Origin: Chloroflexota bacterium
Lineage (GTDB): Bacteria; Chloroflexota; Anaerolineae; J036; Brachytrichaceae
NCBI GenBank assembly: GCA_025354985.1
Contig: JANXLU010000011.1
Span: 124,001 to 188,000 of the forward strand
Reading direction: 5' to 3'
Length of the DNA: 64,000 nucleotides
Positions 43,511 to 51,869 of the stretch are shown in pieces. Position 1 is the first letter of the stretch. Each line of letters starts with the position of its first letter. Below the pieces are notes generated by a model, which was not told the DNA's origin, searched no databases, and saw nothing but the letters and a program-made list of their open reading frames with translations. Made by a program: the position numbers and the translations under genes.

Positions 43511-44602
43511 ATGACAATTAACAAATCCCATGCAATAGCCTCGTGGCTTGCGCTTTCCATGTTTCTGGCAGCTTGCGCCGCGCCAACTGCGGCGCCACAG
43601 GAGCCGAAGGGTTCCACTGCGCTAAACGGTTCGGGCGCAACGTTCCCCCAGCCGCTGTATGAAGATTGGGCATTTGCATATTCGCAATTGGACCCCTCTG
43701 TTCTTATCAACTATGCCGGTGGCGGTTCGGGCCAGGGCAAGACGGACATCACTAAGGGCACCGTAGACTATGCGGGTTCAGATGCCGCATTGAGTGATGC
43801 TGAAGCCGCGACCAAGCCTTTGGTTCAGCTTCCATCCGTGGCTGGTGCAGTGGTCGCGATTTTCAACATTCCCGATGTGACCACAACAGTAGTTCTGGAC
43901 GGTCAGGTCTTGGGTGACATTTACAGCGGCAAGATTGAGAAGTGGAATGACGCCGCCATAGTCAAGCTCAATCCAAAACTCACATTCCCTGACTTGCCAA
44001 TCAATGTTGTGCATCGCGCCGATGGCTCGGGCACCAGCAGCATTTTCACTACATATCTGTGCGCCGCCAATGCCAACTGGAAGGCCGCCGTGAACCCATG
44101 CAAGGGAACCACGGTTGACTGGCCCGTTGACAAACTGAAGCGTGGTCAAGGCGGTCGCGGCAATCAAGGTGTTGCCGCAGCGGTTCAGAAGACCAGCGGT
44201 GCCATTGGCTACGTTGAGCTGGCCTATGCCAAGAACAACGGTATTGACTATGCCCAGATGATCAACTCTGCCAATAAGCAGGTGGATGCCACGGTTGCCA
44301 GCACGACGGCCGCTACGGTTGGCGCCGCGTTTAGTGATCGCAATTCAGCCGATATTGTGAACGTGGCGAGCGCCGATGCCTGGCCAATTAGCGGATTCAC
44401 GTATCTCATCGTGGCCAAGGACTTTACCGACTGCAAAAAGGCCGGTAAGTTGCTACAGTTTTTCAACTGGGTGTTGACTGATTCAGCCGCAATTTCCCGC
44501 GCAGGCAAGTTGCTGTATTCACCTCTTGGTGATGATGCCAAGGCCAAGTCGTTGGCGGCATTGAAGACGGTAACCTGCAATGGTCAGCCCGTGCTGAAGT
44601 AG
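43511..44602 (+). CDS. pstS: Phosphate-binding lipoprotein PstS
   Basis: 363 residues with a lipoprotein signal (LAAC lipobox, Cys 22) and short Ala/Pro tether. The phosphate-binding domain shows LNGSGATFPQPLYEDWAFAY, NYAGGGSGQGKTDITKGTVD, YAGSDAALSDAEAA, and VVHRADGSGTSSIFTTYL, whose Ser/Thr/Asp side chains bind phosphate. It delivers phosphate to PstCA. A hairpin follows before pstC. It has its own Pho box within phoU. Confidence 0.97.
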   Translation: MTINKSHAIASWLALSMFLAACAAPTAAPQEPKGSTALNGSGATFPQPLYEDWAFAYSQLDPSVLINYAGGGSGQGKTDITKGTVDYAGSDAALSDAEAATKPLVQLPSVAGAVVAIFNIPDVTTTVVLDGQVLGDIYSGKIEKWNDAAIVKLNPKLTFPDLPINVVHRADGSGTSSIFTTYLCAANANWKAAVNPCKGTTVDWPVDKLKRGQGGRGNQGVAAAVQKTSGAIGYVELAYAKNNGIDYAQMINSANKQVDATVASTTAATVGAAFSDRNSADIVNVASADAWPISGFTYLIVAKDFTDCKKAGKLLQFFNWVLTDSAAISRAGKLLYSPLGDDAKAKSLAALKTVTCNGQPVLK

Positions 44603-44624
44603 GGTAGGCCGCTTGTAAATTTAT

Positions 44625-44668
44625 TACCGCGATGTGGTCGGTGAAGAAATCCACCACACATCGCGGTA
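44625..44668 (+). terminator. long hairpin between pstS and pstC
   Basis: TACCGCGATGTG (44625-44636) pairs perfectly with CACATCGCGGTA (44657-44668), and inner bases add GG-T/ACC pairs. No U tract follows (the next bases are TCACGTTTAAGC). It probably acts as an attenuator or 3'-end stabiliser that raises PstS level relative to the membrane subunits, and not as a full stop. Confidence 0.6.
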
Positions 44669-44684
44669 TCACGTTTAAGCCAAA

Positions 44685-45677
44685 ATGACCAGCATTCCTG
44701 CATCAGTTGTCCGGAGCCCTTCCGCAAGATTGGGGCGCGCACTGGCTCATGGCGATGTGCCATATCGCCTAATCACGGTTGCTGCGTCCATAGTTCTGAT
44801 CCTGCTCGTCGTCAGTTTTGGTCTGATGCTGTGGATCACCTCCGCGCCGACACGCACACAATTCGGCCTGCAGTCATTGATTTCTTCTGATTGGAACCCA
44901 TCCGGTGAAATATTTGGGTCACTACCATTTGTAGTTGGAACATTGCTCACCTCGCTGGTTGGTTTGGCAATCGCATTACCGTTCAGCCTGTCTATCGCGA
45001 TTTTCCTGGTTGAACTGTGTCCGCCGCGCTTACGGGGACCTGTCGGTACCATGGTTGAGCTGCTTGCAGCAATACCGAGCGTCGTCTATGGTTTGTGGGG
45101 GTTGTTTGCGTTCATTCCCGCCGTTGTAAAACCGCTTGGGGACTTTCTTTTGAAGCTCCTCGGCACCCCGACCAATTTTATTTACCTGCCATTCTTGAGT
45201 GGCCCATTTTTTGGCACGAGTATTTTTGCATCCGGGGTGATCCTGGCGATTATGGTCGTGCCGAGCATTACCGCAATTACGCGCGATGTGTTGCTGGCAG
45301 TTCCCGCCGCGCAGCGCGAGGCCTCGTTTGCACTTGGCGCCACGCACTCTGAAACTATTTCAAAGGTCATTTTGCCTTACGGTATGTCTGGCATTCTCGG
45401 CGCCATCATTTTGGGTCTGGGTCGTGCGCTGGGCGAAACAATGGCCGTTACTATGACGGTCGGCAACGTTTCCGAGCTGCCCACTTCTTTGCTTAACCCT
45501 GGCTACACCATGTCCAGTGTTATCGCCAATGAGTGGGGTGAAGCGCGCTCATTACTTCATTCAAGCGCACTTCTGGAGATTGGACTGATGTTGTTTGCCA
45601 CCAGCCTATTGTTAAACGTGTTGGCCCGCCTCCTGGTGTGGAGCGTGTCTCGGAAAAATCCTGATCAACGGGGGTAA
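44685..45677 (+). CDS. pstC: Phosphate ABC transporter permease PstC
   Basis: 330 residues, about six membrane helices after a cytoplasmic N-terminus. Characteristic stretches: FGSLPFVVGTLLTSLVGLAI, FLVELCPPRLRGPVGTMVEL and LLAAIPSVVYGLWGLFAFIP of PstC, and the EAA loop REASFALGATHSETISKVIL. It forms the channel with PstA. A six-base gap and a ribosome-binding GGGGG tract lead into pstA. Confidence 0.95.
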   Translation: MTSIPASVVRSPSARLGRALAHGDVPYRLITVAASIVLILLVVSFGLMLWITSAPTRTQFGLQSLISSDWNPSGEIFGSLPFVVGTLLTSLVGLAIALPFSLSIAIFLVELCPPRLRGPVGTMVELLAAIPSVVYGLWGLFAFIPAVVKPLGDFLLKLLGTPTNFIYLPFLSGPFFGTSIFASGVILAIMVVPSITAITRDVLLAVPAAQREASFALGATHSETISKVILPYGMSGILGAIILGLGRALGETMAVTMTVGNVSELPTSLLNPGYTMSSVIANEWGEARSLLHSSALLEIGLMLFATSLLLNVLARLLVWSVSRKNPDQRG

Positions 45678-45684
45678 AAAAACC

Positions 45685-46578
45685 ATGGTTACACAGGCAG
45701 TTCGGACCACCTCGCAAGAACGCGTCAAGCTCAAAAGCACCTCCGCTCAGGGGCGTCGCGCGGCAATAAATTCGATTACCCTCGGATTGACATGGATCGC
45801 AACATTTGCGGCGATCATTCCACTGGTTTGGGTGATCGGAGATGTTATTTCACGCGGTTTGCCCTATATGTCGGCCGAATTTTTTACCTCCACGTTTAAG
45901 CCGTTGACACTTGGCGGCGGGGGAGTGCTGCACGCAATTGTCGGTAGCGCCGAATTGGTGGGTATTGCGTCGCTCATATCAATTCCGATTGCAATCCTTG
46001 CTGCAATTTACGTTTCCGAGCATCGCAATACGACCTTCGGCTTGGTTATTAGATTCAGTACGGATGTGATGTCGGGTTTGCCTTCCATCGTTGTCGGCCT
46101 GTTCGTGTATACATTTTTGGTGAGCGGGCAGGGCTACTCCGCATTTGCCGGCAGCGTTGCTCTGGCGATCATGATGATTCCTATTGTGCTGCGCACCACG
46201 GAAGAAATGCTCATGTTGGTGCCGCGGGCACTGCGCGAAGGTTCGCTTGGCTTGGGCGCAACGGAATGGAAAACAATGATATTGATTGTTTTGCCTGCGG
46301 CCGTCTCCGGCATCATTACCGGTATTCTTCTGGCAATAGCTCGCGTTTCGGGAGAAGCAGCGCCGTTGCTGTTGACTGCGCAAGGTAGCAACGTGTTGTC
46401 CACTTCACTGTCGCAGCCAATTGCCGCGCTGCCACTGACTATGTATAAATATGCGATTGATCCATCGCCAATACGCAACGGCCAGGCATGGGCAATTGCA
46501 CTGGTAATTGTTGTATTTGTGTTAATTCTAAATTTATCCGCACGTGCGCTAACGCGCAATCGCGTCAAGGGACTGTAG
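45685..46578 (+). CDS. pstA: Phosphate ABC transporter permease PstA
   Basis: 297 residues with six membrane helices. PstA features: EHRNTTFGLVIRFSTDVMSG, LPSIVVGLFVYTFLVSGQ, and the EAA loop REGSLGLGATEWKTMILIVL, followed by PAAVSGIITGILLAIARVSGE. It completes the PstCA channel and is followed by phoB after six bases. Confidence 0.95.
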   Translation: MVTQAVRTTSQERVKLKSTSAQGRRAAINSITLGLTWIATFAAIIPLVWVIGDVISRGLPYMSAEFFTSTFKPLTLGGGGVLHAIVGSAELVGIASLISIPIAILAAIYVSEHRNTTFGLVIRFSTDVMSGLPSIVVGLFVYTFLVSGQGYSAFAGSVALAIMMIPIVLRTTEEMLMLVPRALREGSLGLGATEWKTMILIVLPAAVSGIITGILLAIARVSGEAAPLLLTAQGSNVLSTSLSQPIAALPLTMYKYAIDPSPIRNGQAWAIALVIVVFVLILNLSARALTRNRVKGL

Positions 46579-46584
46579 GACGCA

Positions 46585-47253
46585 ATGGCAAAATTGTTGA
46601 TTGTCGAGGATGAGCCAACGCTGCGCAACGTGCTGACCACCAATATGCGCAATGAGGGCTATGAAGTGCATTCGGTAGGCGACGGCTCGGAGGCGCTCGA
46701 GCTCGCGCGATCCGAATTACCGGATCTGTGCCTCCTTGACGTCATGTTGCCTGGTCTGGATGGTTTGAGTTTGTGTCGCATCCTTAGAAAGGAATCGGAC
46801 GCAGCGATCATTTTGTTGACGGCACGTGGCGCTGAAATGGATCGCGTCATCGGTCTTGAGACGGGTGCCGATGACTACGTGATGAAGCCGTTTTCGATGC
46901 CCGAGCTCACGGCTCGCGTGCGCGCGGCGCTTAGGCGCAGCAGCCGACGCCAGTCGGATAAGATTCGGTTTGGGGATATCGAAGTTGATTTGGCCGCACG
47001 GATGGTGCACCGCAGCGGCGAACAATTGAAACTCAGCTATAAGGAATATGAGCTCCTGGCAACCTTGTTACGCAACAAGGGAGTCGTTTTAACGCGCGAT
47101 TTTTTGCTTGCCCAGGTTTGGGGATACGACTATGACGGCGACCCGCGGACGTTGGATGTACATGTGCGTTGGCTGCGCGAGAAGATCGAGCAGGATGCGT
47201 CGAGCCCATTGATCGTGCAAACCGTGCGCGGCGTTGGCTATCGGGTCGTATAG
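46585..47253 (+). CDS. phoB: Response regulator of the OmpR/PhoB family
   Basis: 222 residues. Receiver domain: LLIVEDEPTLRNVLTTNMRN with the acidic pair, phosphorylation Asp in LCLLDVMLPGLDGL, LLTARG and DDYVMKPFSMPELTARV with the switch Thr and Lys. C-terminal winged helix: SYKEYELLATLLRNKGVVLT, RDFLLAQVWGYDYDGDPRTLD, VDVH-like region LDVHVRWLREKIEQ. Location at the end of the pst genes makes control of the Pho boxes likely. No histidine kinase gene follows, so the cognate PhoR must lie elsewhere. Confidence 0.9.
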   Translation: MAKLLIVEDEPTLRNVLTTNMRNEGYEVHSVGDGSEALELARSELPDLCLLDVMLPGLDGLSLCRILRKESDAAIILLTARGAEMDRVIGLETGADDYVMKPFSMPELTARVRAALRRSSRRQSDKIRFGDIEVDLAARMVHRSGEQLKLSYKEYELLATLLRNKGVVLTRDFLLAQVWGYDYDGDPRTLDVHVRWLREKIEQDASSPLIVQTVRGVGYRVV

Positions 47254-47318
47254 CAGCCCGTTCGAGCGTTTACCCAACCTTAAAGACTCCTTCACCTTGT
47301 AACTGCAACATCGCTGAA

Positions 47319-47567
47319 ATGAGTCGACTGGATTTGCAAGCCCAGATTGAGTTGCGGAAGTCGTTGTTGGCGCAAATTGCACATGGTCTGGTTTTTTCTC
47401 AGCGGGATGAAGCGCTGACCCTGAGAAATCGACGTGAACGGATTCGGGTCGAGCTAGCAGCGCTCACCAGGGAATCTGATGAAATTGGGTTGACCAATAT
47501 GAGTTTGGCCGCGGCGCAAACCGGTACGCAACACATTGATTCACATGTCAGCAACAGCACCGAATGA
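47319..47567 (+). CDS. small unknown protein between phoB and ppx
   Basis: 82 residues from ATG 47319. The product is highly helical and charged: SRLDLQAQIELRKSLLAQIA and DEALTLRNRRERIRVELAAL suggest a coiled-coil pair. There is no recognisable domain, signal or membrane segment. The frame overlaps the ppx start by 23 bases. It sits in a transcript with the phosphate genes; a small regulator is one possibility but nothing in the sequence shows it. Some chance remains that it is not a gene. Confidence 0.5.
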   Translation: MSRLDLQAQIELRKSLLAQIAHGLVFSQRDEALTLRNRRERIRVELAALTRESDEIGLTNMSLAAAQTGTQHIDSHVSNSTE

Positions 47568-48489
47568 ACTGGCGATCATAGACATCGGCGGCAACGCCGT
47601 TAACCTGGCCCTGTTTATGCGCCATCCAGGCTCTACCGAAATTGTCCGAACGTATAGGGCGTCACAGCGGCTTCGGCTAATCGAAGAAATGGATGGCAAC
47701 GGCTTCTTAAGCCAGGCCGCCATTTTGAATGCTGAAAACACCATTGTCACCTACTGTTCGTGGTGCGAATCCGCTGGCATATCGATACGTAATGTCGTTT
47801 GCGTGGCAACCAGTGCCGTTCGAGAAGCCAACAATCGCGATGTACTCGTTGATGCAGTTCGATCTCGCTTGGACCTTCAGCTAAAAATTCTGACTGGAGA
47901 GGAAGAGGCCGCTCTCGGTGTCGATGCGGTGCGCCATTCCTTGGCAATGGAAAATGGTATCGTGTTTGACCTTGGTGGCGGCGATCTTCACATTACACGA
48001 GTTCTGCGTGGTCGTTCAACCAACATGACCGGGTTACCGCTGGGGGCACTCCGCCTAAGCCGGCATTTCCCACACCGGTCTGCGTTGAGCCAGGGGCAGC
48101 TGGAGGCGCTTTCGGCGTTTGTGTTGGCAAAGTTTGCACGCCTATCCTGGTTGGCAAAGAGTGCTTCGGGCGCATCTGTCATCGGATTTGGTGGAACCGT
48201 TCGAGACTTGGCCGAGTTCATTGCCACCGATCCTCACAAAAAGCAAAATGTTGATGGCATGGTCGTCAGCGTGGAACAGGTGGACGAAGTGATCAGGCTG
48301 CTGTCGTCCTTATCCCTCGACGAGGTTCGCTTGCTCCCCGGGATGCCGCCTGAACGCGGTGATATGGCGCTAAATGGCGCGATTGTCGTGCGCGAACTGT
48401 TGCGCGCGGCGCGTGCCGATCAGATGCAGATTAATGGCGCCTCCATTCGCGAGGGCCTGGCGCTGCAGCATTTTGCCGCAATTTCGTGA
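47545..48489 (+). CDS. Ppx/GppA-family exopolyphosphatase or guanosine pentaphosphate phosphatase
   Basis: 314 residues from ATG 47545. ASKHA fold with ELAIIDIGGNAVNLALFMRH (phosphate 1; usual GSNS region reads GGNA), VVCVATSAVREANNRDVL, ILTGEEEAALGVDAV, and GIVFDLGGGDLHITRVL (phosphate 2). These are the core motifs of Ppx/GppA proteins that remove terminal phosphates from polyphosphate or pppGpp. Length corresponds to the short single-domain type. Location in the phosphate island suggests polyphosphate use. An in-frame start slightly upstream uses TTG and was not preferred. Confidence 0.85.
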   Translation: MSATAPNELAIIDIGGNAVNLALFMRHPGSTEIVRTYRASQRLRLIEEMDGNGFLSQAAILNAENTIVTYCSWCESAGISIRNVVCVATSAVREANNRDVLVDAVRSRLDLQLKILTGEEEAALGVDAVRHSLAMENGIVFDLGGGDLHITRVLRGRSTNMTGLPLGALRLSRHFPHRSALSQGQLEALSAFVLAKFARLSWLAKSASGASVIGFGGTVRDLAEFIATDPHKKQNVDGMVVSVEQVDEVIRLLSSLSLDEVRLLPGMPPERGDMALNGAIVVRELLRAARADQMQINGASIREGLALQHFAAIS

Positions 48490-48648
48490 CTTCATGCGCG
48501 GCAGCCGATTTGATGCTGGCAGCGGTTCTGCGTCCGAATTTGAGGACGATTGACAGTGTTAAGAACTCTGCAATCCAATCTTCGTTCCAGCTTAACAGTT
48601 GCGGCACATAATCCATTTGTTCTTGGATTTCTCCCTTCTCTTGTAGGA

Positions 48649-48677
48649 GTAAGCAGGTCGGTGGTCGGCCTGCTTAC
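48649..48677 (+). terminator. hairpin after the phosphate gene cluster
   Basis: GTAAGCAGG (48649-48657) pairs perfectly with CCTGCTTAC (48669-48677), with an 11-base loop region that can add pairs. GTACGTTTT follows, a short U tract. It lies 160 bases after the ppx stop and 36 bases before the YbbR-like start, and could end the phosphate transcript. Confidence 0.5.
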
Positions 48678-48712
48678 GTACGTTTTCAGCACAAGACATT
48701 AGAATATCGCGT

Positions 48713-49936
48713 ATGTTGCGGTGGTTGGTGAATAACCTTGGGCTGATTGTGCTCGCGCTCACGATGGCCTTGATTCTTTGGGTCATTTCAGCCATTCAGA
48801 GTGATCCAATTGCCGAGGCACAGATTCAATATCGGGTGCAGGTTCAGGGCGAAGAGCGGTTGAGCGATTTCGTGGTTACATCAAACATTCCAAGCCTGAT
48901 CGAGACCACCGTTCGTGCCCCGCGCTCCAAACTGGCCGAGCTACAGGCGACAAGCCCAAAGATCGTAATCGATCTGGTTGATCTTGGGCCCGGCCAGCAT
49001 GTATTTCGCGTCCAACCTACGTTGGCGATCGAGCCCGGTTCGATTGTTTCCACGCAGGTGGCAACTGCTACGGTTTCGATCGAACGACTAATGCAGGGTA
49101 AAGCTCCAATCAAGCTCAGCACGTCTGGAGTTCCCGCCGTTGGGTTTCGCGTCGGTGCTACAAAACTTGACGCGGATCAAGCGACAATCATCGCCACCCA
49201 GTCAGTATTGTCGCGGGTGGCCGCAATAAATGCGGTCATCCAGGTGGATGGTCTGCGGGCCTCCATGGATGTCAATGCCCAGCGCCTCGTGCCGGTAGAT
49301 GCTTCCGGCACTGTTGTGCGCGATGTAAAGATTACGCCGGACACCGTACAGGCGCGCGTATCGGTTGAGCAACTGAGCAACTATAGGGACCTGCCTGTTG
49401 TCGTAAAGTGGCGCGGTCAGCCGGCGGAAGGCTATTCGGTGGTGGACATTACGGTGGATCCACTAATTGTGACCGTCTTCGGGCAGGCAGACGCGGTTCA
49501 AGGAACAAAGGGTTTCATCGACACGCTTGACGTCGTGATTGATAACAAACAAGAGGACGTGGACGAACGCGTAGGTGTGAATGTGCCGCCCGGTGTATCG
49601 TTGGTAAACGCCACGCAAACTGTCCGCGTGCGGATGTTGATCCGCCCACAGATTGGCAGCAGAACCGTTAAGCGCAAGCCCACAATTCTTGGGCTGAGCT
49701 CAGCCTTGAGTGCAACCGTTCAACCCGGACAGGTAGATATTGTCCTGAGTGGACCACTGCCCCGATTGACGAAGCTTACCGAAGACGATGTTCGGGCCAC
49801 GATTGATGTGGTCGGTCTGGATGAGGGAAGGTATGAGTTAACCCTGCAGTTGGTGGCGCCCGATGCGGTAGTCGCCACCAGCCTGTTGCCAAAGACCGTG
49901 CAGGTTGACCTTGTCAGGCCCAAAAAGAAGCCGTAA
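48713..49936 (+). CDS. YbbR/CdaR-like membrane-anchored protein
   Basis: 407 residues. An N-terminal membrane helix (NLGLIVLALTMALILWVISA) anchors an extracellular chain of about four YbbR repeats of roughly 85 residues, each rich in beta strands; repeats are marked by phrases such as VVTSNIPSLIETTVRAPRSK, VKWRGQPAEGYSVVDITVDP, and LIVTVFGQADAV. CdaR proteins of this kind regulate the c-di-AMP cyclase CdaA, whose gene normally lies next to it; no cdaA or glmM is here. ATG 48713 is at the beginning of the helix. The function in this organism is open. Confidence 0.82.
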   Translation: MLRWLVNNLGLIVLALTMALILWVISAIQSDPIAEAQIQYRVQVQGEERLSDFVVTSNIPSLIETTVRAPRSKLAELQATSPKIVIDLVDLGPGQHVFRVQPTLAIEPGSIVSTQVATATVSIERLMQGKAPIKLSTSGVPAVGFRVGATKLDADQATIIATQSVLSRVAAINAVIQVDGLRASMDVNAQRLVPVDASGTVVRDVKITPDTVQARVSVEQLSNYRDLPVVVKWRGQPAEGYSVVDITVDPLIVTVFGQADAVQGTKGFIDTLDVVIDNKQEDVDERVGVNVPPGVSLVNATQTVRVRMLIRPQIGSRTVKRKPTILGLSSALSATVQPGQVDIVLSGPLPRLTKLTEDDVRATIDVVGLDEGRYELTLQLVAPDAVVATSLLPKTVQVDLVRPKKKP

Positions 49937-49979
49937 TGCACGTCCGTATCCGAATTTCGCGGCATTTGGAGTATTGCCG

Positions 49980-50882
49980 ATGAGCACTGGCCAACAGATC
50001 CTGCCGCGTGCGGTGATAAATGCAGTTGAAGGATATATTGGCAACCCGATTGCAAATATCACCAGTACAAGCGGAGGGTTCTCGCACACGGTCGTTTGTG
50101 CCGATGTGGCACCATTTGGACGGGTTGTAATCAAGGCGGCTTCAGATGACGAAAAGCGTCATGAAATTCGCAGCGAGGGTTCGATGCTTCGCCTCCTGGG
50201 TGGCGCAGTACAAGCTCCCAAGATCCATGCCATGGTTGAAACTGATGTCTGGACCGTTGAGCTGGTGGAATTTCTTCCGGGGATCAACGGGCTCCAGTTT
50301 GTGCAGGATGTCACAACAGTCAAATCCATGGTTTGCGCGCTTGCTGGTGCACTTGCACGGGTGCATCGGCATTTTGACAATCAAATGCACGGTCTGGATG
50401 TTGTCGATGCGCACTTCAGTCCAACCAGTAGTTTTAGGCGCGTGGCATTGGGTCTTGAGGCTATTCCGCTTCGACCTGACCAACGTATTGCGTTGGAGTT
50501 CGCCGCTCGGGCGGTTGCGTCAAGCACGTATGCGCCGTGCTTGATCCATGGTGATGCCGGTTTGCACAACATACTTTGGTCAAAGGCCGCCGGAATGTGT
50601 GGATTGCTTGATTGGGAATGGTCCGGGTTGGGTAACCCGCAATTAGATCTCGCCTGGCTTCGCTGGACGCTTGCATGGCGTGCGTTGGACACGCATTGGC
50701 CGGACGCGTTCGAAGCCTACACGTCGGCTGGTGGACGGGCCACACTGCCACACGCTGGCGCCTTGTCCAGTCTGGTATGTGCTCAGATTGCAATGATTTT
50801 GGTCAGATCAAAGGCCAATCAGGCCGCGACCCACGAATGGCTCAGGAGATTGGATTGGACGCTTGCGCGGGCCCTTGAATAG
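49980..50882 (+). CDS. Aminoglycoside phosphotransferase (APH)-family kinase
   Basis: 300 residues from ATG 49980, preceded by GGAG. APH/choline-kinase fold: SGGFSHTVVCADVAPFGRVV (G-loop with ATP-binding Lys in VIKAASDDEKR), LIHGDAGLHNILWSKAA with the catalytic Asp and Asn (HGDxxxxN), and GLLDWEWSGLGNPQLDLAWL with the metal-binding Asp. Family members phosphorylate aminoglycosides, homoserine, choline or other small alcohols. There is no resistance context; a metabolic substrate is as likely. Its last 64 bases overlap the convergent FMN reductase gene. Confidence 0.85.
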   Translation: MSTGQQILPRAVINAVEGYIGNPIANITSTSGGFSHTVVCADVAPFGRVVIKAASDDEKRHEIRSEGSMLRLLGGAVQAPKIHAMVETDVWTVELVEFLPGINGLQFVQDVTTVKSMVCALAGALARVHRHFDNQMHGLDVVDAHFSPTSSFRRVALGLEAIPLRPDQRIALEFAARAVASSTYAPCLIHGDAGLHNILWSKAAGMCGLLDWEWSGLGNPQLDLAWLRWTLAWRALDTHWPDAFEAYTSAGGRATLPHAGALSSLVCAQIAMILVRSKANQAATHEWLRRLDWTLARALE

Positions 50883-51397
50883 TGTGCAAGGGCAGCCATA
50901 CTCTTCTCAATCCGATGGATTACCTCCGGTGATATCACACCTGTCGCACGGTTGATGCCCGCATCTCCAACGGCGTGAACAGCCGGTCCGACCTGAACTG
51001 CATTCACTTCATAGACCATGGTTCGCGCAAGATGGTCGCTGGACAGTGCACTGCGTAATCCTCCCAGCGTCTCAATGATGACAAATGGTTTAAATCGTTC
51101 GCGGTCGCTGTCAAGTGCGTAGTGCAGAAAATTGAGTAGCACGCCACTCATCCCGAAGTTATATACAGGCGATGCAAGGACCCAGCCATGGGCACTGTTA
51201 AAGAGGTTGACGGCGCTTAGGGTTTCCGGATCATTTTCACTGGCAGGATAGGGCGCAACCGCCATTGAAGAGAGATCCACGGTCTGGACCTCACAGCCAA
51301 TCGACCTCAGAAAATTTCCCGCGTACTGCGCCGCGATCCGCGAACGCGAAATCGGTGCCAGGCTTGATGAAACGACAACAATACTTGGTTGATTCAT
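50819..51397 (-). CDS. NADPH-dependent FMN reductase-like flavodoxin-fold protein
   Basis: 192 residues. The flavodoxin-like fold of the NADPH-dependent FMN reductase family shows at SIVVVSSSLAPISRSRIAAQ (FMN phosphate loop, S-x-S-x2-S/R type) and GWVLASPVYNFGMSGVLLNF (P-x-Y-x3-G/S-x-x), followed by FVIIETLGGLRSAL. Such enzymes reduce FMN, azo dyes or quinones with NAD(P)H in the cytoplasm. It is the last gene of a minus-strand set starting at the ATP-grasp gene, 10 bases after the acetyltransferase gene. Its 3' end runs 64 bases into the convergent kinase gene. Confidence 0.85.
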   Translation of the reverse strand: MNQPSIVVVSSSLAPISRSRIAAQYAGNFLRSIGCEVQTVDLSSMAVAPYPASENDPETLSAVNLFNSAHGWVLASPVYNFGMSGVLLNFLHYALDSDRERFKPFVIIETLGGLRSALSSDHLARTMVYEVNAVQVGPAVHAVGDAGINRATGVISPEVIHRIEKSMAALAHYSRARASVQSNLLSHSWVAA

Positions 51398-51407
51398 GTT
51401 TGAGTGG

Positions 51408-51869
51408 TTAATCTGCGACCGTGAGTGTCAACGAATAATTCAGAAAGAACGTATTTTTTACGAAACCGAAGCGCTCATATACGCGTTGCGCCACGATATT
51501 GTCCACCGCCGTCGAAAGGTCAATCCGGGCCGACCCAGTTTGCTCGCCAAATTGTTTGACGCGCTCCAGCAATGTGGTGCCCACGCCCAAGCCCCGGGCG
51601 CGCGATGCCACGAATAGATCGTTCAGAATCCAAATGCGACGCAACCTAACGGAGCTGTATGATGCAAACAGTTGGGCCATTCCACATGGCGCACCGCCTT
51701 GCCGGGCAAGGAATATGGTACTTGTCCCATTCTCGAGGTGGGCGCTCAAGAATGTTCCGCAATCCTCTGGATTGCTTGGCTGGCCATAAAATTGGCGGTA
51801 TTCGTCAAACAGCGGGATGAGGTCCTGCAAATCTCCAAGATCGCATCGTTCAATGCTTAGTTGGTTCAT
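51408..51869 (-). CDS. GNAT-family N-acetyltransferase
   Basis: 153 residues. GNAT core: LNDLFVASRARGLGVGTTLL with the acetyl-CoA pyrophosphate loop (R-x-x-G-L/I-G-x-x-L/A), DLSTAVDNIVAQRVYERFGF for strand/helix 5, and NTFFLNYSLTL at the end. The substrate amine is unknown. It overlaps the DUF3291-RidA gene by four bases, so it is translationally coupled to it. Confidence 0.9.
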   Translation of the reverse strand: MNQLSIERCDLGDLQDLIPLFDEYRQFYGQPSNPEDCGTFLSAHLENGTSTIFLARQGGAPCGMAQLFASYSSVRLRRIWILNDLFVASRARGLGVGTTLLERVKQFGEQTGSARIDLSTAVDNIVAQRVYERFGFVKNTFFLNYSLTLTVAD

